A stretch of DNA of 64,000 bases from Cotesia glomerata (lineage: Eukaryota > Arthropoda > Insecta > Hymenoptera > Braconidae): assembly GCF_020080835.1 (NCBI RefSeq), contig NC_058158.1, positions 25,562,305-25,626,304 on the forward strand, read 5' to 3'. The translations under genes were made by a program, and so were the position numbers. Each line of letters starts with the position of its first letter. Positions within the stretch are counted from its first letter, which is position 1. Below, one piece after another: positions 1 to 14,997 of this stretch. The notes under the pieces are model-generated. The model had not been told where the DNA came from. It searched no databases and was given only the letters and a program-made list of their open reading frames with translations.

Positions 1-98
1 TGGACAATGTAAACGATAGATATGATATTTTAGATGTGAGTAGATATTAAAAAAAAAAAAAATTCAACACCACCTTACAGAAAAAAATTATTATATGA
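1..98. other. AT-rich flank, nothing recognised
   Basis: Short AT-rich stretch left of the inverted-repeat transposon. It contains an A-tract and no coding signal. It is presumably intron of the CaMKII gene, because the kinase exons are not found in this window and the linker exons begin at 14941. Confidence 0.5.
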
Positions 99-896
99 GG
101 GTTATTCCACCAAATAAGAACATTTTTACGGGGCGACCCTCGCGGATTATGTTTAAAATTTATGGAGGTGTTCTCTATAATAAGAAATAAATTCCCTACA
201 AGTTTCAGCCCTTAATATGCAGCGGTTCTGGAGTTGTGATTTTTTGAAATTTTGAAAAACAATTTTTTTTAACTTTTTTATTAATTTTTCTGATGAGGAA
301 AACTTTTTTATTAAAATCCAAAAAAAATTTTATCTTGTGGGAAAAATTCTCAGCTTTTGAATGAAAATATCCGTTTCATCATAAACACATCAGAAGACCT
401 TTTAAAATCCAATTAAAGTGGAAAAATTGATTTTTCCCGGTGTGCGGTGCAAAGTACATCCAATTTGACTTCTTTTTCTATAAGATCAGAGTTTTTTTAC
501 ACAAAATATATGGTTTTCACGATGTGGATATTTTTTGTTCAATCACAATTAAATTAAACGTTATATCCGCTAAGTGTTATACGATTATTCGGGATAGTAA
601 AATAATTTTCTGTTAAATATTTAAAATCTCAAACTGCTCGTTAAAAAATTGAGTTTATACGATGCAGATGGTGCTCACAACTACGATTCCATTTTCTTAT
701 TTAGGATGTAATTTTCCAAAATTTGCGAGAAATACTGATTGGATTATGGAAACTTAATCAATTTATAAAAATTTATTGAATAAATTGGTTTGTAATAATC
801 CAACGGAATCGTGCTTCTTCAGAAGTTGTAATAGATGTCCAAACAATGAAGAAATCATTAATTACTTTCATGCATCGTTTTAAGAATCTGATGTAA

Positions 897-1374
897 ATGA
901 AATTGAAAATGTGGACATCAACCGATCGATGTACCATTGTAAACGTTATTTCAGATTCCGATGACTTTATTGATACCTTAGCGACGCAACTTGAGAAACT
1001 TTTAAAACATGATTTTATAGTGAAAATACAAAGTCGATTTTTCTCTAATGTGAAATTAAATTTGAAGAGTGGCGAATTAGCGGTAGTTTTTGACTTTGCA
1101 GAAAACTGCGTTTGTTGTGCAGGCAGCTGCCCAAGGCTATCATTGGAATAATGACCAAGCTACTATATTTCCAATGGTGGTTTACTAAAACGAAAATGAA
1201 ACTATTCAGCATTTTGGCTTGGTTGGTATCTCAGATTGCCTTAAACATGACACAGTTTTGATTTATTTATTTCAAGAACAATTGATTTCTTTTTTAAGAG
1301 AAAAATTTGCTGTTATTAAAAGGATTTTTTACTTCTCAGATGGAGCACCTCAGCAATCTAAAAATAAAAAAATT
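897..1374 (+). pseudogene. Transposase-like gene, 5' fragment, frameshifted
   Basis: This is the N-terminal part of the transposase of the surrounding element. One frame ends in VVFDFAENC (about 1083-1109). The reading then continues only in another frame as FVVQAAAQGYHWNN (from about 1110), which shows a frameshift just after the putative first catalytic Asp. Further on, GISDCLKHDT (about 1225) and YFSDGAPQQSKN (about 1329-1364) continue the same family, the second presumably holding the second catalytic Asp. An E element then interrupts the coding sequence at 1375. What is seen is the motif order; the DDE assignment is inferred from that order. It is a pseudogene, with no intact start-to-end frame. 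Confidence 0.6.
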
Positions 1375-1743
1375 AGAAAAACGGTTGACCCAAAAGGCCA
1401 TTCCTGTAACTTCCCGCTAATTTCATAGCTCAAAGAGCTCAAAAGCATAGAAAAGGTATCTTTTTGAGCTCGGAGAGCTCAAAATAACTCACAGATTGTA
1501 TTTTTGAGCTCGAAGAGCTCAAAAAAAGCGGCCAGGTATTAACGGAATTGGCGGGAAGTTTCAGGGATGGCCTTTAGGTTCAACCGTTTTCCTAATTTTT
1601 AACTTCCCGCTAAGAAAATCGAAGATTTTCAAAAATCGGGAAGTTATTGGTTTTACCCCGTTTTTCGAAAATCGAGTTTTCATCAGATCTCGACGTTTTG
1701 AAGTCCTAGGAAGCTTCCCTGACTACTCCCACGAGGTTGTCAT

Positions 1744-1745
<2 letters not shown>

Positions 1746-1819
<74 letters not shown>
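1746..1819. repeat. (GT)n microsatellite within E
   Basis: Pure dinucleotide tract of about 37 units. It occupies the same position in the E repeat as the tracts at 7661-7710 and, on the other strand, 3660-3700 and 5457-5510. It is therefore carried by the element and did not arise independently at each site. Confidence 0.95.
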
Positions 1820-1823
<4 letters not shown>

Positions 1824-2042
1824 TATGTGAACCGCTTATAACTTTTGAACGGCTGATTCGATTTTATCATGGTTAGTGCCATTTGGAAGGGCTTGGCCAA
1901 ACTTAGATTTTGAGTATAATTTGAACCGATTCGGATCAGTAGATTTGGAGAAATCTTGACAAAACTAAGAAAAAAAATTTTTTTAAATGTGGTTTTTTTT
2001 GGATAACTTTTAAACGGCTCCACTGATCGATTCCAAAAACTA

Positions 2043-3060
2043 CACGGAGAAAAAAATTTTGCTATAGGAACTCTATAGTAGTTAGTTAGTTGTAAAAAGT
2101 TCCAGTAGGTTAACGTTTTCTTATGGTAACAATACCGTTTGGCTCCTGCAACTCTACATCGTTGAGCTCTGAGAGCTAAACGTTATTGACCTCTCACAAC
2201 TCTACAGGATCGTTCTGAGACTATAACAAATTTTTGGCAGTCTGATTAATAATTTTTTTTACGATTGAGCATTTATAATTTAATAAATAAATGCGACAGA
2301 ACGAATTTATATTTCCAACAATAATTGTATATGACAAATAAGAATAGTATTATAATAGAAATAAAGTAATAATAGAACTTATATTACAAATAAAAATTAT
2401 TTGTAAAATAAAAATATGGTTGTCACAAAATTATCTTATTTTCTTGATTATATTAATAAATATTGGACATATAATCACTACCGTATATGCACAAGAAAAG
2501 ATAAATAAACGAAAACAAATTTTATTTTGTGTTAAATGGGGTCTTTTGAATGTATTCCGATAACTTATTACTTATCACAATATATTCAACTAATAAATTT
2601 AATTAACAGTCACTGCAAATGAACCTTGAAAAACCACAAATACAAAACTGTTCTAACGAAATTCAATTTGACAAAAAAAAAACCTATTTCCTTAAATAAA
2701 TAAACTGGAAACTTAATTGTCCTCATATATTTTTAATAATATAGATGAGTAACAAAATAATTCTGTTTGTAATTTTAGAAGGTTATGAAATATGTCAGCG
2801 CACTCCACTACTGCGCAACGTAGGGCGCTCCCAACTATACCCTTTGGCTCTGAGAACAATCCCGTAGAGCTCTGAGAGCTCAACAACATTGAGTTATCAG
2901 AACTAAATAACATTATGTTACTGTAACTCTACAACGAATAGTAAACTGTGTATCGGTAGTCTGGCTTGAAAACGGAACTTGGCGCCAGACTCTATCGAGT
3001 CTGTTGATAGTTGTGGTAACTCTACACTTAGGTTACCAGAACGAAATTTTTTTTTCCGTG
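2043..3060. mobile_element. TA-flanked TIR element (Tc1/mariner-like, non-autonomous)
   Basis: The ends are CACGGAGAAAAAAATTT (2043) and its inverse AAATTTTTTTTTCCGTG (ending 3060). TA precedes (2041-2042) and follows (3061-3062). The uninterrupted sequence AAAAACTAATCAGCTC exists in another E copy at about 8018-8034, which proves the insertion site and the TA duplication. It is 1018 bp long with no transposase. Motifs GAGCTCTGAGAGCT recur inside near both ends. TA duplication and short TIRs point to the Tc1/mariner group. Confidence 0.8.
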
Positions 3061-3673
3061 TAATCAGCTCTAGACAATAAAAAACCAGGTCGATCGCCAC
3101 CCAGCTGGTCAAAATCGGTTGATTCGTTCGAGAGATATCATGAACGAAAGAAAACCGAAAAAAGTGTTTTTTCGGGATTACTCCGAAATTTTTGGTTTGA
3201 TCAATTAAAACCTAAAAACAACTTATGAGGACAATAAAACTGCGACGAATGCCGCCAACCGCGTGAAAATCGGTTGATCCATTCAAAAGTTATTGCGGTT
3301 TGAAAATTCCAAAAATAGTGTTCTATGAAACTTCTATCAGACTTTTGAGCTGGGAGAGCTCAAATGTATAGAAATATTATCTCTTTGAACTCAGCGAGCT
3401 CAAAATATCATACAAATTATATTTTAAGCTCAAAAATCTCAAAAATATCATAAGTACAATTTTAAGCGCCCAGGTATGGAATTAGCGGGAAGTTGCAGGG
3501 ATGGCCTTTAGGGTGAACCGTTTTTCTAATTTTTTTTTTTTGTAGCTTTTTTGAGATTTCTCAAAATCTACTGGTTTGAATCGGTCCAAATTGTATTCAA
3601 AATCTAAGTTTCAAAAATTATTCAAGTTCAAAAGTTATAAGAGGTTTACATACGGCCACACACACAGATACAA

Positions 3674-3704
<31 letters not shown>

Positions 3705-3853
3705 GACATACGGACATCACCGCGGAAACATTTGGGGATGCTTCCTAGGACCTCAAAACGTTAACATCCGTTGAAAACTCGATTTTCGAAAAACGGGGTA
3801 AAACCAATAACTTCCCAATTTTTGAAAATTTTCAATTTTCTTAGCGGGAAGTT

Positions 3854-4188
3854 AAAAACATTTACTAATTTATGTTATCATTATGCTGACTTTAGAATCA
3901 TCGCTGAGTGGCATTTTTTTGCGACTGCCCATGGCAAAAGACCATGCGACGGGCTTGCAGGTTCAGTAAAACGACATGCTGCTATAGAGCTTCATTGCAA
4001 ATGGAAAATAAAAAACATATACTGACACCACAAGATTTTCATTCCTGGGCAATCAAGAATTTTACAGGCGTTGATTTTACTTTCATAACGAATGATGATT
4101 ATTTAGACAAAAAAAAATGTGTTAGACGTACGATATTTTTCATCAAAAACGGTAAAGGGTACACAGACATTGCACACTTTTACCAATA
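3854..4188 (+). pseudogene. Transposase-like gene, 3' fragment
   Basis: This continues the interrupted transposase. FTNLCYHYADFRIIAEW (about 3857-3910) is followed by HFFATAHGKRPCDGLAG and SVKRHAA, then, after a frame change, further family-like sequence to a stop at about 4187. The Glu of AEWHFF is the likely third catalytic acidic residue. The CDG and VKR motifs are typical of this arthropod transposase family as I remember it. It is separated from its 5' part by the E cluster and is non-functional. Confidence 0.6.
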
Positions 4189-4577
4189 AATGATGAAATT
4201 GGATATGCTTTTATTAAAACTGTATCAACATCTGAAAGAAGTTCAAAAATAAAAGTACTTTAATTATAAAGATTTTACGTTTAATTCAATTGTGATTGAA
4301 CAAAAAATATGCACATCGTGAAAACCATATATTTTGTGTAAAAAACTCTGATCTTTCAGAAAAAAAAAGTCAAATTGGATGTACTTTGTACCGCACACCG
4401 AGAAAAATCAATTTTTCCACTTTAATTGGATTTTAAAAGGTCTTTTGATGTGTTTATGATAAAATGGATATTTTCATTCAAAAGCTGAAAATTTTTTCCA
4501 CAAGATAAGATTTTTTGTGGATTTTAATAAAAAAGTTTTCCTCATCAGAAAAATTAATAAAAAAGTTAAAAAAAATT

Positions 4578-5453
4578 AGAAAAACGGTTGACCCTGAAGG
4601 CCATCCCTGCAACTTCCCGCTAATTCCATACCTAGGCGCTTAAAATTGCACTTATGACGTTTTTGAGCTCTTCGAGCTCAAAAATACAATTTATGTGTTA
4701 TTTTGAGCTCTATAAAAAATTTAGAACAAAAAAATTGATCTAATGAAAAATTTCGGAGTTATTACAAAAAAACACTTTTTTCGATTTTTTTCGACAACGA
4801 TATCTCACGAACGCATCAACCGATTCTGACGCTCTATGTGGCGATCGATGCGGGTATTCAAAGTTAAGAGCTGATTAGTTTTTGAAGTTGATCGGTTGAG
4901 CCAATTCGAAGATATTTAAAAAAAATGAAAAAAAAAAATGTCGCAGTGATTTTAAAAAAACACTTGTTTTCAAATCTTTTATTGACGATATCTTTTGAAC
5001 TAATTAACCGATTTCTACGTTTTTGGCGGCAATCGACGCGGTTTTTTAAGCTCTATAAATTATGCTATGTCATCAAAAGTGATCCGAGAAGAAATGACGA
5101 AGTTATGTGAAAAAAACACTTTTTTCGGTTTTTTTCGGTTTTCTTTCGTTCACGCTATCTCTCGAACGAATCAACCGATTTTGATCGGGTTGACGCCGAT
5201 CGGCGTGGTTTTTCAAGCTTAAGGGCGGATTAGTTTTTGAAGTTGATCGATACAGCCGTTTAAAGATATTCCAAAAACTACTTTCAAAAATGATTTTTTC
5301 TTATTTTTTAAGATTTTTCAAGATTTCTTAAAATCTATCGGTCCGAATCGGTTCAAATTCTCAGGAAATCTAAGTTCAGCGTAGCCCTTTCGAATGGCAC
5401 CAACCGCGATGAAATCGGTTAAACCGTTCAAAAGTTATAAGCGAGTCACATAG

Positions 5454-5514
<61 letters not shown>

Positions 5515-5665
5515 TACAGACATAGTGACAACATCGCGGGGGTAGTCAGGGAAGCTTCCTGTGACCTTCAAACGTCGAGATCTGATGAAAACTCGATTTT
5601 TGCCAAACGGGGTAAAAACAATAACTTCCCGATTTTTGAAAATCTGAGATTTTTAGCGGGAAGTT
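4578..5665 (-). mobile_element. E repeat, reversed copy in the right TIR of the transposon
   Basis: The copy runs from AGAAAAACGGTTGACCC to TAGCGGGAAGTT and is flanked on both sides by AAAAATT (4571-4577 and 5666-5672). The left TIR of the host transposon keeps the empty site (about 250-275 on the other strand), so the insertion and a roughly 7-bp duplication are directly visible. The body contains three degenerate modules of about 130 bp, each with a CGATATCTC-like box and a following AATCAACCGATT-like box, and a (CA)n tract at 5457-5510. Confidence 0.8.
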
Positions 5666-5834
5666 AAAAATTTGTTTTCAAAATTTCAAAAAATCATAAC
5701 TCCAGAACCGCTGCATATTAAGGGCTGAAACTTGTAGGGAATTTATTTCTTATTATAGAGAACACCTCCATAAATTTTAAACATTATCCGCGAGGGTCGC
5801 TCCGTAAAAATGTTCTTATTTGGTGGAATGACCC

Positions 5835-7475
5835 ATAAATAAAAAATCTTGCGTAATACCTATAAACATCCGTTTCTCAATGCTTCATGCGCCATAGTCT
5901 AGAGAAAATGTAGTGAAATAGGTTATAGAGCTCCCACGTAGTCCCTCTATAGATATTAATTGATAAAAAACTACCTTACACTTAATATTAATTGTAACAA
6001 TAATAATCGGTTTAAAATTATTTATTTACTTTTTAGTATTTAGACACCATATTTTATTTTTCCACTTTTTATGCCTATCCGCCACGAGTTATCGTAAAGT
6101 AGTATCGAATGTTTATTGCATAAGATATAAATATCTTATGATAGATCACAAAAAGTGCAGTTATCACTAAATTAATCGTAGCAGTACATCCCTTAGAAAA
6201 AATCCGGTTCCACCAAATGCTATTAAAGTTCACATAATTTTTATTTATTTGTTTCGAATAAATACTATAACTATTTTTGTATAATTATTATATCGGCAAT
6301 CTTTTTCCTGGGACAAAAAGAAATTATCTATGAAGAAAAATGGAGCAAAAATATTTTTATGTTTCTACAATTCCCTCACAGCTTTAGTTTCTATTGTTGA
6401 TTGATTATTTGTGTGTGCATAATGACTGGCAGGCAAATTTGAATTTGGAATATTTGGAAAGATATGTGTAGACTTTTAAATAACCAAGCCAAATTTATAT
6501 AGGTACGACGAGTGACATAAAATATTTTAATAATAATTTTATTATTAATTAATAGTGATACTGACTATTGAATATCGGTGTATTGTGTGTAACAAGGGAT
6601 ATTTAAAACCGATGATTGAAGTAGACAGTCAGGTATCCCGATAACTTGACATATCTGACCATCAAAGCCTCTGTTATGAACCAAATAATTAATTGATTAT
6701 AATTTATAATATTGTATTAATTATTCTGCCATGGAAATATCAAACAGAACGTTACCTACTCACATCGCAATAATTTAATAAGCTATTTAATCGCATATTA
6801 TTTAATTAATTAGTGATAGACTGAAGGTAACAATTAAATACGAGGAAGAGAGAAAGAGAATCGGTGAAAAAGTCATTACAACTAAAACAGTCGGTCTACG
6901 ATGGTTCATCTTTTTATCAGTTAAAATGTTCCTATCTAACGATCAAACATAGAGTTTAAAATCGTTTTCTACCCTTTTGACTAGACTTTAATATCGAAAA
7001 TAATTTTCACTTCTGATCTTCAAAACTTTTTATTTCTTGAGCTATTTCTAGCCTCCCTTGATTCAGTTGATAATTTTATTATAAATTAATTATTTTTATT
7101 TCATCGAAGCGTAAAATAATCGTAATACTAATAGTTATATAAGTCTAAATGTTTATTAACAGTATGCAGAGGTACTAGAAAATTTGTGCGCTGACGCGTA
7201 TTACTGCAAGCTGACTGTTTAGAAACGTCATTATGTAAATAGAGATCTTGTATCTTTTTCATGGAAAATTTTCACATAATCCCTTTGTAAGATAATTTTT
7301 ACTTTTACAACGACGTTCTTAATCACGTTGCTGCATTAATACATGTCTCGGGTTACCTTTGCCTCTCAGTAGGGTACTATAATTTTCGCAATTAGCTCAA
7401 AAAAATTCTTTTTCGTGTAGTACTATATTGTTTAAAATTTTTAAATTTTTACTGTTATTGATAACAAAGATTTTT
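5835..7475. other. AT-rich intronic or intergenic sequence, nothing recognised
   Basis: No open frame with protein-like composition, no inverted repeats longer than a few bases and no splice-flanked exon could be supported. It probably belongs to the long intron upstream of the CaMKII linker exons. Confidence 0.4.
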
Positions 7476-7657
7476 CACTTCCCGCTAAGAAAATCGAAGA
7501 TTTTCAAAAATCGGGAAGTTATTGTTTTCACCCCGTTTTGCAAAAATCGAGTTTTCATCAGATCTCGACGTTTGAAGATCACAGGAACCTTCCCTGACTA
7601 TCCCCGCGAGGTTGTCACTATGTCTGTATGTATGTATGTATGTATGTATGTATGTAT

Positions 7658-7713
<56 letters not shown>

Positions 7714-8483
7714 GTATGTGAATCGCTTATAACTTTTGAACGATTGAACCGATCGGAATCTACCAAACGGCGTTCTAAAGAGTTCCCTCAAACTTAGATT
7801 TCCTATGAATTTGAATCGATTCAGACCGATAGATTTTGAGAAATCTCAAAAAAAATCGGAAAAAAATTTTTTTTGAAAGTGGTTTTTTTGGAATGTAATA
7901 ATCGGTTAATTGGTTCGAGAGATATCCTCGACGAAATATTTGGAAACAAGGATTTTTTTAACATAACTCCGACATTTTTTGGAATAACTTTCAAACAGCT
8001 CTACCGATCGATTCCAAAAACTAATCAGCTCTTAACATAAAAAAACCACGTCGATCGCCGCCGGTCCGGTCGAAATCGGTTCATTCGTTCGTGAGTTGAC
8101 GAAAGAAAACCGAAAAAAATGTTTTTTCAGAATTACTCCAAAATTCCTGGTTCGATCAAACTAAACTTACAGATTTTTCATGAGGCTTAAAAAATTGCGT
8201 CGAATGCTGCCAACCGCGTAAAAATCGATTCATTTATTCAAAAGTTATTGCAGTTTGAAAATTTTAAAAATTGTGTTTTGTCAAACTTCTATCAGACTTT
8301 TGAGCTCGAAGAGCTCAAAAGCATAGAAAAGCCATCCCTTTAAGTTCAGAGAGCTCAAAACAACACATATATTGTATTTTTGAGCTCGGAGAGCTCAAAA
8401 ACATCATTAGTTCTATTCTAAGCACCTAGGTATGAAATTAGCGGGAAGTTGCACGGATGGCCTTCAGGGTCTACCATTTTTAT
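7476..8483 (+). mobile_element. E repeat, forward copy, full-length
   Basis: The copy begins CACTTCCCGCTAAG and ends ACCATTTTTAT, flanked by GATTTTT (7469-7475) and AATTTTT (8484-8490), an imperfect 7-bp duplication. It contains a (TATG)n tract (about 7628-7656) and a (GT)n tract (about 7661-7710). Near the 3' end it contains GAGCTCGAAGAGCTC palindromes, repeated three times with diverged spacers. This copy preserves the empty site for the TA element found in the 1601-3527 copy. Confidence 0.75.
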
Positions 8484-8594
8484 AATTTTTTTTTTATTAA
8501 ATTCACCGCAATAGTAATTGAAAACTTGAGATTTTTTAACAGTATATTGAAACGGGTGTCTTGTTTCCATTGGTCGCCCCTTTTTACTCTTTAA

Positions 8595-8602
8595 GGGCGC
8601 CA
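8595..8602 (-). other. Possible tRNA primer-binding site (TGGCGCCC)
   Basis: On the - strand, TGGCGCCC directly follows the putative LTR end (CCAG). This octamer is the usual start of primer-binding sites that match tRNA 3' ends in gypsy-like elements. The complementary match is short here, so the call rests mostly on its position next to the LTR. Confidence 0.35.
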
Positions 8603-10820
8603 CTGGATTTTTGGACTCAGTATCCAGAAACTGGACCAGAACATGGAGTGAAAGGTCAGGGTCGTGAGAGATTGCTGAAAGGAACCAAAATTTAAACACA
8701 GAAATTCGTTTAACAAAATTATTTATTTATCCAATCCCTTTTACAATTGAAATAATGGCTAAAATAACAATATATAAAATTTCATAGATTAAAATTCAAA
8801 CTCACGCCCCACTCTCATACAGTATATTTCGCGCTGTCCAGCTAGACCCTCACGTGGCTGTAGTACCCGATGCCTACTGGACTCTCACGTTACTCTATAT
8901 ACTTTGCGCCGTCCCCTGGACCCTAACGCTACTCTAGCTTAGTTCACGCGGTCTCACGGACAATCACGCCACTGAGCTGGACCCTGATGTGACTACACAC
9001 GCTGTCCCCCAAACTTGACGCTACTCTAAGAGAACTACTCCGAAGCCAGAGGAGCATACCATGAAACCGAGATAGTCTCTTTACTCACACACAACCACAC
9101 TATATTCCTTAAATTCCAATAATAATAACGCTTGATTCCAATTTATAAATAATTTTCCAAAATATTATTTTTCTAATTATAATATTAAAATTTCCTAATG
9201 ATCATTTTCCTAATTATAAATTACAAATTCCTATTATCTAAACTACTGCCGTATTTTCAATTACTATAACAATAATTATCCAAAGTACAATTCCAAATTA
9301 TCAAGGATTAAATCTATTTATTATGTCCGAGAATTACTAAATAAATTTTAATCTTTATTTTAGTAAAAATTAAACAAATTCCGATAATTGAGTAAACTTA
9401 AATTTTGCCTAAATTATTTTTATTTAACCCTTCAATACCCTCGCTATGAGAATTTTTCTCACGCAACAACATTCAACTTATAGGATGTCGCTGCAGTGCA
9501 AGTGAGACACTAAAAAAAAACGAGGGCACTGAAGGGTTAATTCAAATCATTTTATTTAATTCTGAGCCATTTTATTTAATCCATTTATCATCGGTAAATT
9601 TTATTAAATTTTATTTTCATTGTAAATGTGAAATTATGACAAAAGATTATTCTATTATATTTTATTTTATGTCTCTTGAAACTTAAACCTTATTTTACTT
9701 GAGTTTATTTTGTTTTAACCGAACTAAGACTTTTGTTTCGACCTTGAGTGTCCTCTATTCAGCGTTCTCGCGCGGGACAAGATGGCTGACGCTCTCGCTC
9801 GGTCTTGCGTCTCTGTCGCAAGTTTTTAGTGTAATTTTTTTTCTGACGAATTTTTATAATTTTTATTTTCTACCCTTTTTTTACTAAATAATTTAGATTA
9901 ACAATTATATTGATTTTAATGATTATTTCCTGACTCTTGATTTATTTAAATTATGACAAATATTAAATAATGCGCCAAACAATTTATTAAAAGAATTTTA
10001 GTGTGAAATAAATTTTTGTCTTAAATAATTCTAATTTAGCGGTTTACTCAATTCTATTTCTACTGGCTTAAGCCAAATTATTGTCCAAAGATTCTCAATA
10101 AATAAATTTTACACATGTCATAAGAATCTGGAATTAATAAACCGAATTAAATTCCTGGTATTACTAATTCAGACTGGCCTATGTGTAAAATAAGTAGTGA
10201 CAAAGACAAATTATTTTTCTTAACAAATTAATCAATAACCCGAAATAAGTCCTAGTATTATTAATTAATTGTTTTATAATTTTTCTAATTTTAATACTTA
10301 AAATTGATACTTAAAAAAACTAACGATTGCGACCGAGCACGAAATGGCGGTGACCTTCAGCCGACATGTTGCCTGGCTGGCGCCGCAGACCCGAGAGATA
10401 ATTAACTCGTTATTTGTACCTGGAGTTTTTATAATTTTATTTGCACTCCCTCGGTGAGCTGCAACTCCTCGTCTTTGGGTACTGGTGTGAATTCTCCCTG
10501 GGTGAGGTAGTCTCGGTTTGGCGGCAAAACTCTGGTCACCATCACTCGCTCTCTGGATATTTATAACGCCTTAGCTGGATGTTTTAGAAAAATTTGTGTG
10601 TCGTCCAGTCGAGCCACTCGGTCACAATGAGTCTTACCAAATTTTGTTCTTCCTTTCTTGCTTCCTCTGCTCTCCCCACTACCACTACGCCGGCTTCTCC
10701 ACCTTGGGGCCTTTCTTACTAGCTCCAAACGAGCTTTAGATCACAGCGCACTGTGACCTGTCGATAAATAACTGAGTACTGAAATAGGGGAATTTACCGG
10801 GTAACGATCACTCCGTTACA
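8603..10820 (-). mobile_element. LTR retrotransposon remnant (long LTR, - strand)
   Basis: On the - strand the block starts TGTAACGGAGTGATCGTTAC at 10820, which is the style of insect Ty3/gypsy LTR starts. It ends near 8603 just before TGGCGCCC. The segment at 10320-10800 is clearly more GC-rich than its surroundings. About 2.2 kb is long for an LTR, and 117 bp of it is a nested MITE. No gag or pol sequence survives; an E copy lies just beyond. The repeat may be a solo LTR with a scrap of leader. No second LTR is in the window, so the boundaries are tentative. Confidence 0.4.
9424..9540. mobile_element. piggyBac-like MITE (TTAA-flanked)
   Basis: The element is TTAA-CCCTTCAATACCCTCG ... CGAGGGCACTGAAGGG-TTAA. 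The 16-bp inverted ends match at 14 positions, start with CCC, and are bounded by TTAA on both sides. TTAA duplication with CCC termini is the signature of piggyBac elements. At 117 bp it is a non-coding derivative. It is nested in the LTR-like block. Confidence 0.75.
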
Positions 10821-14940
<4,120 letters not shown>

Positions 14941-14997
14941 AGGATAAGAAGGGAGGTGTCGACCGGAGCAGCACGGTCATTGCCAAAGAACCAGAAG
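14941..14997 (+). CDS. CaMKII: CaMKII linker cassette exon 1 (EDKKGG-VDRSSTV type)
   Basis: 57-bp exon preceded by TGTACAG and followed by GTAACC. It encodes DKKGGVDRSSTVIAKEPE, with the first codon (E) split after one base. It closely matches the Drosophila CaMKII variable-linker segment I recall as EDKKGTVDRSTTVVSKEPE. The linker joins the kinase and regulatory segment to the hub domain in the dodecameric holoenzyme; its length and phosphorylation affect activation and targeting. The exon is phase 1 at both ends, so it can be skipped without a frame change. The upstream kinase exons lie outside the window. The VDRSST sequence offers an R-x-S/T site. The coding call is secure; use as an alternative cassette is inferred. 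Confidence 0.85.

Larger units (their letters stand above)
1601..3527 (+). mobile_element. E repeat, forward copy, interrupted by a TA-flanked element
   Basis: The copy runs from AACTTCCCGCTAAG (1601) to CCGTTTTTCT (3527). The 7-mer AATTTTT lies immediately before (1594-1600) and after (3528-3534), consistent with a target duplication. Its 5' end can fold: AACTTCCCG pairs with CGGGAAGTT 36 bases later. The body contains a long (GT)n tract and degenerate modules reading like ATCGGTTGATTCGTTCG. Without the 1020-bp insertion at 2041 it is about 0.9 kb. Its ends do not form a TIR, and no coding capacity is visible. The class is unknown. Confidence 0.6.
1375..3853 (-). mobile_element. Nested cluster of E repeats inside the transposase (outer copy reversed)
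   Basis: The outer E copy starts with AGAAAAACGGTTGACCC at 1375 and ends with TTAGCGGGAAGTT at 3853, in reverse orientation. It is preceded by AAAAATT and followed by AAAAACA. It splits the transposase between SKN and FTNLCYH. The part at 1375-1593 is a palindrome made of two E 3' ends in opposite orientation. A forward E copy (1601-3527) is inserted in the middle. The right part (3546-3853) carries a (CA)n tract and the reversed E 5' end. At least three E-derived pieces are therefore present. No protein is encoded. Confidence 0.65.
99..5834. mobile_element. DNA transposon with long terminal inverted repeats, carrying nested insertions
   Basis: The left end (from GGGTTATTCCACC at 99) is the inverted copy of the right end (GGTGGAATGACCC ending 5834). 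The inverted homology runs several hundred bases inward: the left arm covers about 99-570 and the right arm about 4265-5834, the latter split by a 1.1-kb insertion. Removing the nested E insertions leaves about 2.1 kb. The interior encodes pieces of a transposase-like protein with DFAEN, FSDGAP and AEWHFF motifs, spaced as in an RNase H-fold DDE enzyme. I recognise the protein as a type common in arthropod genomes but cannot name its superfamily. Target duplications are not clear at the ends. The element is dead: a frameshift lies near 1107 and the coding region is split by insertion at 1375. Confidence 0.75.

Noticed and set aside
1706..2023. Thr-His repeat frame (also near 3576 and 7428-7766)
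   Set aside because: Product of the (GT)n/(CA)n tracts carried by E repeats.
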